Assembly: GCA_964473745.1 (NCBI GenBank)
Contig: CAYYQE010000012.1
Location: forward strand, 1-41,767
Length of the DNA: 41,767 nt
Reading direction: 5' to 3'
DNA from: JABJMC01 sp964473745
GTDB lineage: Bacteria; Patescibacteriota; Gracilibacteria; UBA1369; UBA12473
This document shows positions 29,217 to 38,048 of the stretch, in pieces (the stretch's first letter is position 1; every line of letters begins with the position of its first letter). The translations under genes were made by a program, and so were the position numbers. The notes under the pieces are model-generated. The model saw nothing but the letters and a program-made list of their open reading frames with translations, was not told the origin of the DNA and did no database searches.

Positions 29217-32200
29217 TTATTTTTCGATTATAGATGAATCTGAAATCTTGGTGCTGTCATCAACTAGCGGAGCTTCTTCTTCCGGAGGTCTTAATTTGAC
29301 CTCTTTTTCTTCATCAGCTTCGATATATTCTTCTTCGTCGTCTTCTTTAGCTAGTTTTTCAATAAGTTCTACGTTTAGACAGAGGCTTTGTAATTCGCGA
29401 GTTAAGACGTTAAATGATTCGGGAGTACGCGGTTTTTTGATTGGTTCGCCTTTAACAATAGATTCATAGGCTTTGGCGCGACCATAAACATCATCAGATT
29501 TAATAGTAAGCATTTCTTGTAAAGTATGGGCAGCACCATAGGCTTCGAGTGCCCAAACTTCCATTTCTCCGAAACGTTGACCACCATGTTGGGCTTTACC
29601 ACCAAGTGGTTGTTGGGTAACAAGCGAATAAGGTCCAACGGAACGAGCATGGATTTTGTCTTCCACAAGATGGTTGAGCTTCATAACGTAAGCAATCCCG
29701 ACAGTTGTACGGTGATCTAATGGTTCGCCGGTGCGTCCATCATGAAGTTGCTCTTTTCCGTCTGGTGGGAGTTTGGCTTTTTCAAGATATTCTTGAGTGA
29801 TTTCGGTGGGGGCGCCATTTAACGCTGGTGTGGCTACCTTGATTCCCAAGTCGTTACAAGCCCAACCTAAATGAGTTTCAAGAATTTGACCGATATTCAT
29901 ACGACTGGTAACTCCAAGCGGATTTAAAATGATGTCGATCGGAGTTCCGTCTGGAAGGTAAGGCATGTCTTCTTGCGGGACAATAATAGAGATCACACCT
30001 TTATTACCGTGGCGACCAGCTACTTTGTCACCAACCGAGATTTTACGAGTTTGAGCTACGCTAACCCGAAGTTGTTGAATAACTCCGGTTGGTAGTTCAT
30101 CGCCATTTTCGCGGCTGAAAATTTCTACTTTAACAACTTTTCCTCCTTCACCTCCTGGGAGCCGAAGTGAAGTGTCTTTAACATCACGGGCTTTATCTCC
30201 AAAAATAGCACGAAGGAGTCGTTCTTCTGGAGTGAGTTCGGTTTCTCCTTTTGGTGTGATTTTCCCAACTAAAATGTCGCCTTCGCGAACTGTGGCCCCA
30301 ATTCGAACAACACCCATTTCATCTAGATCTTTTAACCGAGCTTCACCAACATTCGGAATGTCGCAAGTAACAACTTCTGGTCCTAGTTTGGTGTCTCGAA
30401 TATCAACGGTAAAAGTTTCAATGTGAACAGAACTGAAAGAGTCTTTTTTGACGAGTCGTTGCGAAATAATAACCGCATCCTCAAAGTTATAACCTTGCCA
30501 GCTCATGTAGGCGACAAAAAGATTTTGTCCAAGGGCTAATTCGCCTTCGTCAGTGGAAGTTCCATCAGCGAGAAGGTCACCTTTTTTAACGCGTTGTCCT
30601 TTGATGGCAATGGCGCGTTGGTGGTAGCAGGTGGCTTGGTTAGAACGAGTGTAAACAGTGAGCCTGTAGACCTGTTTTTTGCCGTTATCGTAAAGAACTG
30701 TAATTTGATCAGCATCAACCGAGGAAACTTTTCCAGGGCCTTCTGCGAGCAGAACTTGTCCGGAGTTTTCAGCGGCAATTTTTTCCATTCCAGTCCCGAC
30801 TAAGGGGCAAGTAGGTTTAAGCAAAGGAACAGCTTGTCGTTGCATATTGGATCCCATAGAAGCACGAGTATTATCATCGTGTTCCAAAAACGGAATAAGC
30901 GAAGTAGTAACCGAAATAATTTGTTGTGGAGCGATATCAATATGCGTTAAATCACGAATATGTGACATGGTCGGCTCATTGTGACTTCGAGCGGCAACAC
31001 GGTTTTTTTCGAATTCATTATCGCTGTCGAGTTCGGAATTAGCTTGAGCGATTACGAGATTTTGCTCATCTTCGGCATCAAAATAACTCACAGTTTTGCT
31101 CGAGTAAGCAACAACTTTGACTGGTTCTCCTTTGGGAACAGCTTTGGCTATTTTTTTGGCAAGAGCTTCGTTGATTTTTGTTCCAGATTTGGCTACGGAT
31201 TTTTTGGCTTTAGTTTTGACTTCAGCATCCAGCGTATGCCCAACTAAATTTTTGAGATCCGGGGTAGTCGTGTGACAGACTTCTCTGAAAGGAGTTTCAA
31301 TAAAACCGAATTTGTTGAGACGGGCGTAAGTTGCTAAATGAACAACTAGACCAATATTTGGTCCTTCTGGTGTAGCAATCGGACAAATTCGTCCATAGTG
31401 CGAAGCATGCACATCACGAACATCAAACGAAGCACGTTCGCGGGATAATCCTCCTGGTCCCATCGCTGACAAACGACGTTTGTGAGCTAATTCGGAAAGA
31501 GGATTAGTTTGGTCCATGAATTGTGACAATTGTGAACTAGCAAAAAATTCACGGAGTGCGGCTGTAATTGGACGAGAATTAATTAATTCGGTTGGAGTAA
31601 CAGTTTCTAGATCCATAACAGTCATGCGATCTTTGGCAATACGGTCGGTGCGGAGCAAGCCCACCCGGAATTTGTTTTGCACTAATTCTCCCACGGGCCG
31701 AATGCGACGATTGCTCAAGTGATCGATATCATCAGGAACTTCTTCGCCGTTATTGAGTCTGATTAAGTGTTTCAAAATAAGCACCAAATCATCTACTTGA
31801 AAGGTGTGATGTTTGCGGGTGTTGGGAGTTTTTAGCCCAAAACGACGATTGAGTTTGTAGCGCGCCACTGGTCCCATGTCGTATTTACGGTAATCAAAAA
31901 ACATGGATTGAATGAGAGATTTCGCATTTTCTGGTGTAGCGAGATCGCCGGGTCTAATTTTTCGGTAAATTGATTTGTAGGCTTCGTCAACAGTTTTGGC
32001 GTTGTCTTTTTCAAGAGTGAGAAGCAAGTAATTCAGAGTTTCATCTTTGATGTCGTCTTTAAAGAGTTTAAGAATGTCTTTATCTTCGGTGTAGCCAAAA
32101 ACACGTAATAAACTAGTGATAGGAATTTTTCGTTTACGATCGATTTTTACGGTAATGATTCCTTTTTTGTCGGTTTCAACTTCGAGCCAAGCACCACGAT

Positions 32201-32726
32201 TAGGAATGATTTTGGCATTACAAAATTGCGGAGCAGCGTTATTGCGAGAGAAAAATACTCCTGGAGATCGAACTAATTGACTTACGACAACTCTTTCAAT
32301 TCCATTAACAATAAAAGTTCCTTGATTAGTCATAAGCGGAACTCCTCCTAGAAAAACGTCTTGTTCTTTAATTTCACCGGTTTCTTTGTTGATAAGTTGA
32401 ACATGAACTTTTAAAGGAGCTTCGTAGGTGAGGTTTTTTTGTTTAGCGAAGTAGGCTTCGTGTTTTGGTTCACCAATGGAGTGTTCTAAAAAGTGCAGTT
32501 CTAGTTTTTTTCCAGAAAAGTCAGTAATAGGCGAAATTTCTTCTAAAAGTTCACGGATTCCTTCTTCTAAAAACCATTTGTAAGAATCAGTTTGGATTTC
32601 GATAAGATCCGGCATGGCATAATCATCTTGGGTGACGAGCATTTTTCGTTGCCGGGTTTTGGAGATTAGAATTTTGGTTTGTTTTTTGGCTTTTGCAGGA
32701 GTTTTAGGCGACGTTTTTTTGGTCAT
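29217..32726 (-). CDS. rpoB: DNA-directed RNA polymerase beta subunit
   Basis: RNA polymerase beta subunit. The 1169 residues contain the rifampicin-pocket region (SSQLSQFMDQTNPLSELAHKRRLSAMGPGGLSRERA), the GPNIGLVVHLATYAR block, and the conserved GDKVAGRHGNKGVIS and QPLGGKAQHGGQRFGEMEVWALEAYGA near the C-terminus. Within the rifampicin pocket the residues SQFMDQ and HKRRLSA are of the sensitive type. A short acidic tail (EEEYIEADEEKEVK) follows the core. It has its own promoter with a consensus -35 and a leader with an 8-bp inverted repeat. The rplK-rplA-rplJ-rplL genes that usually precede rpoB are not upstream. Confidence 0.98.
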   Translation of the reverse strand: MTKKTSPKTPAKAKKQTKILISKTRQRKMLVTQDDYAMPDLIEIQTDSYKWFLEEGIRELLEEISPITDFSGKKLELHFLEHSIGEPKHEAYFAKQKNLTYEAPLKVHVQLINKETGEIKEQDVFLGGVPLMTNQGTFIVNGIERVVVSQLVRSPGVFFSRNNAAPQFCNAKIIPNRGAWLEVETDKKGIITVKIDRKRKIPITSLLRVFGYTEDKDILKLFKDDIKDETLNYLLLTLEKDNAKTVDEAYKSIYRKIRPGDLATPENAKSLIQSMFFDYRKYDMGPVARYKLNRRFGLKTPNTRKHHTFQVDDLVLILKHLIRLNNGEEVPDDIDHLSNRRIRPVGELVQNKFRVGLLRTDRIAKDRMTVMDLETVTPTELINSRPITAALREFFASSQLSQFMDQTNPLSELAHKRRLSAMGPGGLSRERASFDVRDVHASHYGRICPIATPEGPNIGLVVHLATYARLNKFGFIETPFREVCHTTTPDLKNLVGHTLDAEVKTKAKKSVAKSGTKINEALAKKIAKAVPKGEPVKVVAYSSKTVSYFDAEDEQNLVIAQANSELDSDNEFEKNRVAARSHNEPTMSHIRDLTHIDIAPQQIISVTTSLIPFLEHDDNTRASMGSNMQRQAVPLLKPTCPLVGTGMEKIAAENSGQVLLAEGPGKVSSVDADQITVLYDNGKKQVYRLTVYTRSNQATCYHQRAIAIKGQRVKKGDLLADGTSTDEGELALGQNLFVAYMSWQGYNFEDAVIISQRLVKKDSFSSVHIETFTVDIRDTKLGPEVVTCDIPNVGEARLKDLDEMGVVRIGATVREGDILVGKITPKGETELTPEERLLRAIFGDKARDVKDTSLRLPGGEGGKVVKVEIFSRENGDELPTGVIQQLRVSVAQTRKISVGDKVAGRHGNKGVISIIVPQEDMPYLPDGTPIDIILNPLGVTSRMNIGQILETHLGWACNDLGIKVATPALNGAPTEITQEYLEKAKLPPDGKEQLHDGRTGEPLDHRTTVGIAYVMKLNHLVEDKIHARSVGPYSLVTQQPLGGKAQHGGQRFGEMEVWALEAYGAAHTLQEMLTIKSDDVYGRAKAYESIVKGEPIKKPRTPESFNVLTRELQSLCLNVELIEKLAKEDDEEEYIEADEEKEVKLRPPEEEAPLVDDSTKISDSSIIEK

Positions 32727-32735
32727 AGAAAAGTA

Positions 32736-32774
32736 TAAGGAAGTAACAGCGCGCCTTGCCTTATGGCTTCCTTA
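32736..32774 (-). promoter_or_regulatory. Inverted repeat in the rpoB leader
   Basis: TAAGGAAG (32736-32743) and CTTCCTTA (32767-32774) form a perfect 8-bp stem enclosing a GC-rich 23-nt loop with a further GCC-ATAA-GGC hairpin. One arm lies 9-17 nt upstream of the rpoB start codon, so the structure could affect translation initiation. No T-run follows, so it is not a terminator. Confidence 0.45.
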
Positions 32775-32805
32775 ACTCACTCTTATCTCAGAAAAGCGCA
32801 GAGCT

Positions 32806-32833
32806 ATTCTACTTACCGTTCTTCTTATGTCAA
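32806..32833 (-). promoter_or_regulatory. Sigma70-type promoter of rpoB-ssb-rpoC
   Basis: On the minus strand a consensus TTGACA (32828-32833), 16-bp spacer, TAGAAT (32806-32811). It gives a leader of about 73 nt. Confidence 0.8.
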
Positions 32834-32851
32834 AGGGAAAATAACCTGTTT

Positions 32852-32894
32852 ACAAAAAATCTATTGCTGTTTTTGAAAAAGGTTGCATAGCAAT
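32852..32894 (-). terminator. Probable terminator after the TIM-barrel gene
   Basis: On the minus strand ATTGCT (32889-32894) pairs with AGCAAT (32863-32868); an inner TTTTT/AAAAA pairing extends the hairpin, and AGATTTTTTG follows. The stem is weak in GC. It lies between the isomerase-like gene stop and the rpoB promoter. Confidence 0.5.
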
Positions 32895-32898
32895 GAAT

Positions 32899-33645
32899 TT
32901 ACTCCTCTAAATATTTTCGACAAAATTTGAGAGAACTTTTTAAATCATCCATCATTTTATCTTCATTGCCCGGGTGGAAATGTTTAGGTTTTACCCGAAT
33001 GGAGATAGCTCCTTTAAATTTGTCTCCTTTTAGCTTTGAAAGAAAGCTTTCAATTGGTAGGGAGCCAGTCTCTGGTGGGGCATAGGGTTTGTTTTTGTAG
33101 ACATTCGAAAGATGAACGTGAACTAAGTATTTTTTGAGTGAACTGTAGATTTTGATTAAATCTTCTTTCTTTTCCGCGGTACGAGAAGTGTCTAAGCAAA
33201 CATGTTTGAAAGCTTTGAGATCAGTCATGCTATTCATGGCGTGTTCAGGCAAAAATCCAAACATGGTTTTGGATGGCGCATTTTCTAAAGCAATAGAGAT
33301 GTTTTCTTTTTGGCGCATTTTCGGAATTTCTTTTTTGAGCCAAGTCACAAGTTTCCGATCAAGAAGTTTGGGCGGCTGAATTACTACAATTCTGCTTCCT
33401 AGTTTTTTGGCCATCCGAATTGCTTCTTGAATCTTGGTTTTGGAGGTTGCTTTAGGGGTTTGAACTGCCACTACCGGTAAAGTAAGAGCATCACTAAGCT
33501 CCTTAATATAATTGTCGTCTAAGGTGTCGTAATTGCCGTTTTCCATGGCTAAATCAATACCATCAAAGCCAGCTTCTTTAGCAAAGCGGAAAACACGATT
33601 TAGGCCGTAACCTTTCAATGATTCTGTAGAAAGAACGATTTGCAT
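32899..33645 (-). CDS. TIM-barrel sugar phosphate isomerase/epimerase-like protein
   Basis: A 248-residue protein of the xylose isomerase-like TIM-barrel (AP endonuclease 2) superfamily. Signs are the start STESLKGYGLNRVFRFAKEAGFDGIDLAMENG (residues 6-37), the strand LGSRIVVIQPP, the SIALENAP strand with a likely metal-binding glutamate near residue 122, HVCLDTSRTA (candidate D) and LVHVHLSNV (candidate H). These are the positions of metal ligands in the family, but the substrate cannot be inferred; members isomerise sugars, inositol derivatives or cleave abasic DNA. The gene has its own promoter, stands alone between serS and rpoB, and may be a monocistronic unit. Confidence 0.8.
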   Translation of the reverse strand: MQIVLSTESLKGYGLNRVFRFAKEAGFDGIDLAMENGNYDTLDDNYIKELSDALTLPVVAVQTPKATSKTKIQEAIRMAKKLGSRIVVIQPPKLLDRKLVTWLKKEIPKMRQKENISIALENAPSKTMFGFLPEHAMNSMTDLKAFKHVCLDTSRTAEKKEDLIKIYSSLKKYLVHVHLSNVYKNKPYAPPETGSLPIESFLSKLKGDKFKGAISIRVKPKHFHPGNEDKMMDDLKSSLKFCRKYLEE

Positions 33646-33706
33646 GGGAGGGTTTTTTTAGTTAGGGCGCTTAAATGGTTCTTGTCGCGCCAATTTACTT
33701 CAATAT

Positions 33707-33735
33707 ATTATACCTGGGATTACAGGTAAAGGCAA
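33707..33735 (-). promoter_or_regulatory. Sigma70-type promoter of the TIM-barrel gene
   Basis: On the minus strand TTGCCT (33730-33735), 17-bp spacer, consensus TATAAT (33707-33712). The -35 box lies 1 bp past the serS stop codon. The leader contains a GGCGC...GCGCC inverted repeat. Confidence 0.75.
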
Positions 33736-33736
33736 G

Positions 33737-35029
33737 TTACTTGATTTCTGTAATTCCATTCATATACGGATGCAGCACATTTGGGATTTTGATGGAACCA
33801 TCGGCTTCTTGGTAGGTTTCCATGATAGCCACTAGGGTGCGGCCAATGGCGATCGCGGTTCCGTTTAAGGTGTGAAGATGCTCGTTTTTGCCGGTTTTGG
33901 TGTTTTTGTAGCGGATGCGCGCTCGGCGTGCTTGATAGTCGGTGCAGTTAGAACAAGAGGTGAGCTCGCGGTATTTGCCTTGGGTTGGAATCCAAGCTTC
34001 TAAGTCATATTTTTTGGCAGCTGGGAAGCCAAGATCGCCGGTGCAAATGTTAATCACTTGGTAGGCGAGGCCGAGTTCTTGCAGGATTTCTTCTTCGATG
34101 CTGCGGATGAGTTCGTGTTCGTCCCAGGATTTGTCTGGATGGCAGAAAGAGAACATTTCGATTTTGTCGAATTGGTGGACGCGAATGATGCCGTGTGTGT
34201 CTTTACCATAAGAGCCGGCCTCGCGGCGGAAGCAAGTAGAAAAGCCAGCGTACCGGAGTGGGAGTTTTTCGGCATCAAGGATTTTTCCTTCGTGAATCAT
34301 GGTTAGTGGCACCTCGGAGGTTCCCACTAAATAAAGATCATCGTTTTCATTGTCGTCTTCGTCTAGTTTAGGGTTTACGTGATAGATTTCGTTGCGGTCC
34401 GCGGGAAAAAAGCCGGTAGCATACATAGCCTGTTCGCGGACCAAGACTGGCGGGACGACTGGAGTGAACCCCTTGGTTGTTAGTTTGTGCATGGCGTATT
34501 GGAGGAGGGCAAATTCAAGTAAGGCGGCCTCACCCAAAAGATAGGCAAAACGGGTTCCAGACATGCGGGTGGCATCTTCTATATTAAGGATGCCAAGATT
34601 GACACCCAGTTCAACATGATCTTTGGGCTCAAAATCAAATTTGCGTGGAGTGCCGTGAGTTTCTACTAATACATTGCCACTTTCATCTGCTCCAGCCGGA
34701 GTGCTTTCGTGGGTAAGGTTCGGGAGGTGCAAAAGTTTTTCTTTGAGTTCTATTTCTACAGTTTGTTGTTTTTCGTGAGCGGTTTTTTCGGCTTCGCCAA
34801 CTTTTTTCATAGCGGCAATGGCAGTTTGTTTGGCATCACCGTCTAGTTTGGCGATTTTTTCTGATTCAACATTCTTTTTAGCGCGAGCTTCTTCTACTTT
34901 TTGCATTAATTCACGGTTTTCAGCATCGAGTTTAACGATTTCATCAACGATCGCAAAGTCCATATTGCGTTTTTTGAGATCGTCTTTAATAAGATCGGGG
35001 TTGTCGCGGAAAATGTTTAGATCAAGCAT
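33737..35029 (-). CDS. serS: Seryl-tRNA synthetase
   Basis: Charges tRNA-Ser with serine. The 430 residues have the N-terminal antiparallel coiled-coil arm (about 30-100, rich in K/E/A) and a class II catalytic core. TRMSGTRFAYLLG corresponds to motif 1 surroundings, FSTCFRREAGSYGKDTHGIIRVHQFDKIEMFSF contains motif 2, and the ending NGTAIAIGRTLVAIMETYQEADGSIKIPNVLHPYMNG contains motif 3. SCSNCTDYQARRARIRYK is also typical. It starts 4 nt after the stop of the large glycosyltransferase gene, so it is probably co-transcribed with surface-glycan genes, an unusual pairing. Confidence 0.98.
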   Translation of the reverse strand: MLDLNIFRDNPDLIKDDLKKRNMDFAIVDEIVKLDAENRELMQKVEEARAKKNVESEKIAKLDGDAKQTAIAAMKKVGEAEKTAHEKQQTVEIELKEKLLHLPNLTHESTPAGADESGNVLVETHGTPRKFDFEPKDHVELGVNLGILNIEDATRMSGTRFAYLLGEAALLEFALLQYAMHKLTTKGFTPVVPPVLVREQAMYATGFFPADRNEIYHVNPKLDEDDNENDDLYLVGTSEVPLTMIHEGKILDAEKLPLRYAGFSTCFRREAGSYGKDTHGIIRVHQFDKIEMFSFCHPDKSWDEHELIRSIEEEILQELGLAYQVINICTGDLGFPAAKKYDLEAWIPTQGKYRELTSCSNCTDYQARRARIRYKNTKTGKNEHLHTLNGTAIAIGRTLVAIMETYQEADGSIKIPNVLHPYMNGITEIK

Positions 35030-35033
35030 GGTT

Positions 35034-38000
35034 TTACTTTAGGTTAAGAAGGGGAGAGGGGCAAGAGTCGCCAGTTGTAAAAACTTTTTCTACAATATTT
35101 TTAACGTGCTTGTTACTCACATGCTTTTCAATGTAAGCAATTTGTTGATTTCGGAATTGCTCCCATTTTTTTTGATCTGACCAGAGATTTATTAAAGTTT
35201 CGGCAAAAGAGATTTCATCATCAAGAGCGTAGCCGATTTGTTCTGATTCGGGGATCCCTTCCATTCCAATGGAAGTTGTTATTACTGGGATTCCCCGGGC
35301 TGCAGCTTCGATGATTTTTCCTTTTACACCAGCTCCAAATCTTAAAGGTGCGATAGCAATACGGGTTTCTCCGTAATATTTTTCAAGTTCTTTGTCTGAA
35401 ATAAAGCCAGTGACATTAATGTTTTTAGACTGAAGGTCCATGATTTCATTTGGAGGGAAAGATCCTATAATATTTAATTTAATTTCAGGGATTTTAGTGG
35501 TGATTTTAGGGAAAATTTCTTTTACAAACCATAGCATCGCATCTATGTTTGGTTGATGCATAAATCCTCCTACAAAAGTGATAGAATTTCTATCTTCAAA
35601 AGAGTTGTTTTCCCCTAAAGGAAAAGGCCCCTTATAGGTGTAAACTGGGAAAATTTCTACTGATTTGTTTGGGAAATCTTTTTGTAAAAGTTTTTGTTCA
35701 TAGGTGCTAACTACGGTAACAACATCGCTATTTTTAAATATTTCAAATTCGCGTTTTTTGCTTTCTTTAGATAATTCTAAATGTTTTTTGTCTTTGGTTA
35801 TTTGGAATTGACGATGTTCTCTTACATAAGAGAGATCAGCGGGTAAATAAACAAGTTTTGCGGAAGTGTGCTTTTTAAGAGCATTAATATATTTAATGGC
35901 GATATGGCCCCTATTTAAAAAGGCGACATCAATAAATTGGCCATTTTCTTTAAGCCATTCTTCCCAATTTTTTTTGTACCATTGGCCATATAAAATTTCG
36001 ACTCCCATTTGTTCGAGTTTGTCGGTATAGGGTTGTTCACAGTTGAAATTATCTCCCAAAAATTTAACGTTGTAACCGAGTTCTACAAATATTTTCACGT
36101 ATTGATAAACCATGCGTGAGCCACAATCTTTGTCGTAGGTGGGGACGTAATGGTCGATAATTAAGACGGTTTTTTTGTCTTTTGATCGGTCCCGGGCCAA
36201 GAAAACATTTTCTCCGTTTTTAAAATGATTTTTTTCTAAAACGTCTTGCCATTTTTGAAGGAATTTTTCACGGTTTTTAGTTTGATACTGTTTGAGGCCA
36301 GAGGCTTCATCTGTGCCATGTGATTTGCCTTCATAGTGAATTACAATAGATTTAGGTTGGAAAATGACTTTATAGCCTTTGTTTCGGACTTCAAAAGCTA
36401 AATCTGTATCTTCGAAATAAGCGGGTTTATATCTTTCGTCAAAACCCCCGATTTCCTTCCATAAATCATGACGAATCATAATGGCGGCCCCAGATATATA
36501 ATCGACTTCTTTAAGGTAGTTAAATTCTGGTTTGGTTGGGTCGTTGTTGCGACCAAAATTCCAACCAGTTGCATCTTTCCAAATAATGCCACCAGCTTCT
36601 TGCAGTGCCCCGTCTGGGTAGACAAGCTTAGAGCCAGTCATCCCAATTTTTTTGTCTTTTTCCATTAAATCGACAAGTGATTTAAGCCAGTTAGATTGCA
36701 CTTGAGTGTCATTATTAAGGAAAAAGAGATATTTTCCGCGGGCTACTTTGGCCGCTTCATTACAGTTTCCTAAAAACCCGTAATTTTGAGGATGTTTCAC
36801 GTGAATAATATTTTCTATGACTTTGCTAATATTTTGTGTTTCGTCGGTGGAGCAATCATCAGCGATAAGAATTTCATAGGAGATTGTTGGGTCGGTGTTT
36901 TCAAGGATGGAAAGCACACATTTATAGTTTAAATCCCAGTTGTTATAGACCGGAATAATGATGGAAACAGTCGGGTTATTTGTTGGTGGTAAACAAAATG
37001 GTTTGTACTCTTCCACATTATTAATAACGTTTAATTCTGTTTGAGGTTTAGCACTTATGGTCTCGTTTTTTTCTAAGCAACTATTTAGTTGTTCTTCAAC
37101 AAAATTTGCATCATGAATAAACATTGATTTTGCTAATTTTTTAATTCGTCGCAGGTTTATTTTTTTAAGGAATTTTAAAGGGTGACGAATAGTTCCAAAA
37201 ATTATTTTTAATAATAAGCGACGTTTGCTTTGTGGTGGGAATAAAAAGCGTAAAGGCCATGTTAATACTCTCCCTAAACGAAAACTGAGGCCGTTTCGGA
37301 TTCTTTGAATTTCTGCTTTGTGATTATTTAATTCAAACCAGAGGTATTCGCTTTTTTTGTTAAGTTCGACAACTTCGTCTTTGGTGGTGGTTAGATCAGC
37401 GATGGTTTGGCCTAATTCGGTGTTAGTTTGTTCTAACTCAGTGGTGGTTTGCTCTAACTCGGTGGTGGTTTGTTCTAACTCAGTGGTGGTTTGCTCTAAC
37501 TCAGTGGTGGTTTGCTCTAATTTGGTCTTGGCCTGTTCTAGCTCAGAGGTGGCATTATTTAATAGGCTATTAAGGGTAGAGATATTTTTTTCAGAATCCT
37601 TTCTTTGTTCTTTTAAATTTTCTAGTTCGGAATTTAGATTTTTGGCCCAAGTATTTTTTTCCTCAACTTCTTGTTGGAGGGTGGTGATTCTAGCGGTTTT
37701 TTCGTTGGTTTGTTCATTTAGATTTTTGCCCCAATTTGTTTTTTCCTCAATTTCTTGTTGGAGAGTGGTAATTCTAGCAGTTTTTTCGTTGATTTGTTCG
37801 TTTAAACTTTTGCCCCAATTTGTGTTTTTTTCGACTTCTTGTTGGAGTGTGGAAATCCTAGTGGTTTTTTGTTCAATTTGTTTATTAAGTTTTTTGGCCC
37901 ATTTTGTCCTTTCCTCTAATTCAGACCTTAATTCATCAACTTTTTCTTTGTAATTTTCTACAGTGTCAGTTAAAGCAAAAGCCCATTTAGTTTTTTCTTC

Positions 38001-38048
38001 GAGTTCAGCTCGTAATTGATCTAAAAGGTTTTTATTGTCAGAATCCAT
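35034..38048 (-). CDS. Coiled-coil protein with two glycosyltransferase domains (GT2 + GT4-like)
   Basis: A 1004-residue multidomain protein. Residues 1-245 are a long coiled coil with three 28-residue repeats (54-137, containing KTARITTLQQE and NWGK) and seven heptads of ELEQTTT type (169-217). Residues 250-345 are basic with hydrophobic patches and may associate with the membrane. Residues 358-600 are a GT-A fold family 2 glycosyltransferase: TVSIIIPVYNN, the NND metal site at 445-447 and GGFDERYKPAYFEDTDLAFEVRNKG. Residues about 625-1000 resemble a GT-B family 4 enzyme, with VLIIDHYVPT, a middle ITFVGGFMHQPNIDAMLWFV and APLRFGAGVKGKIIEAAARGIPVITTSIGMEG as the nucleotide-sugar site. It likely adds two sugars in one surface glycan. 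Its start overlaps the sulfotransferase stop (TAATG). Confidence 0.9.
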   Translation of the reverse strand: MDSDNKNLLDQLRAELEEKTKWAFALTDTVENYKEKVDELRSELEERTKWAKKLNKQIEQKTTRISTLQQEVEKNTNWGKSLNEQINEKTARITTLQQEIEEKTNWGKNLNEQTNEKTARITTLQQEVEEKNTWAKNLNSELENLKEQRKDSEKNISTLNSLLNNATSELEQAKTKLEQTTTELEQTTTELEQTTTELEQTTTELEQTNTELGQTIADLTTTKDEVVELNKKSEYLWFELNNHKAEIQRIRNGLSFRLGRVLTWPLRFLFPPQSKRRLLLKIIFGTIRHPLKFLKKINLRRIKKLAKSMFIHDANFVEEQLNSCLEKNETISAKPQTELNVINNVEEYKPFCLPPTNNPTVSIIIPVYNNWDLNYKCVLSILENTDPTISYEILIADDCSTDETQNISKVIENIIHVKHPQNYGFLGNCNEAAKVARGKYLFFLNNDTQVQSNWLKSLVDLMEKDKKIGMTGSKLVYPDGALQEAGGIIWKDATGWNFGRNNDPTKPEFNYLKEVDYISGAAIMIRHDLWKEIGGFDERYKPAYFEDTDLAFEVRNKGYKVIFQPKSIVIHYEGKSHGTDEASGLKQYQTKNREKFLQKWQDVLEKNHFKNGENVFLARDRSKDKKTVLIIDHYVPTYDKDCGSRMVYQYVKIFVELGYNVKFLGDNFNCEQPYTDKLEQMGVEILYGQWYKKNWEEWLKENGQFIDVAFLNRGHIAIKYINALKKHTSAKLVYLPADLSYVREHRQFQITKDKKHLELSKESKKREFEIFKNSDVVTVVSTYEQKLLQKDFPNKSVEIFPVYTYKGPFPLGENNSFEDRNSITFVGGFMHQPNIDAMLWFVKEIFPKITTKIPEIKLNIIGSFPPNEIMDLQSKNINVTGFISDKELEKYYGETRIAIAPLRFGAGVKGKIIEAAARGIPVITTSIGMEGIPESEQIGYALDDEISFAETLINLWSDQKKWEQFRNQQIAYIEKHVSNKHVKNIVEKVFTTGDSCPSPLLNLK
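37398..37544. repeat. 21-bp tandem repeat in the glycosyltransferase coiled coil
   Basis: About seven 21-bp units (plus-strand type CTCAGTGGTGGTTTGCTCTAA) encode the heptad ELEQTTT. The central copies are almost identical in DNA, which points to recent unit duplication. The length is a multiple of three and of the coiled-coil heptad, so changes in copy number would keep both frame and register. Confidence 0.85.
37638..37889. repeat. 84-bp repeat (three copies) in the glycosyltransferase coiled coil
   Basis: Three consecutive 84-bp units encode 28-residue repeats (four heptads each), residues 54-81, 82-109 and 110-137. Copies share LN(E/K)Q, EKTARITTLQQE and NWGK. They are more diverged than the 21-bp array next to them. 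Confidence 0.75.

Noticed and set aside
37357..37953. A 198-codon plus-strand open frame rich in serine, valine and cysteine.
   Set aside because: It is the complement of the repetitive coiled-coil coding region of the glycosyltransferase; the repeats merely keep the opposite strand open.
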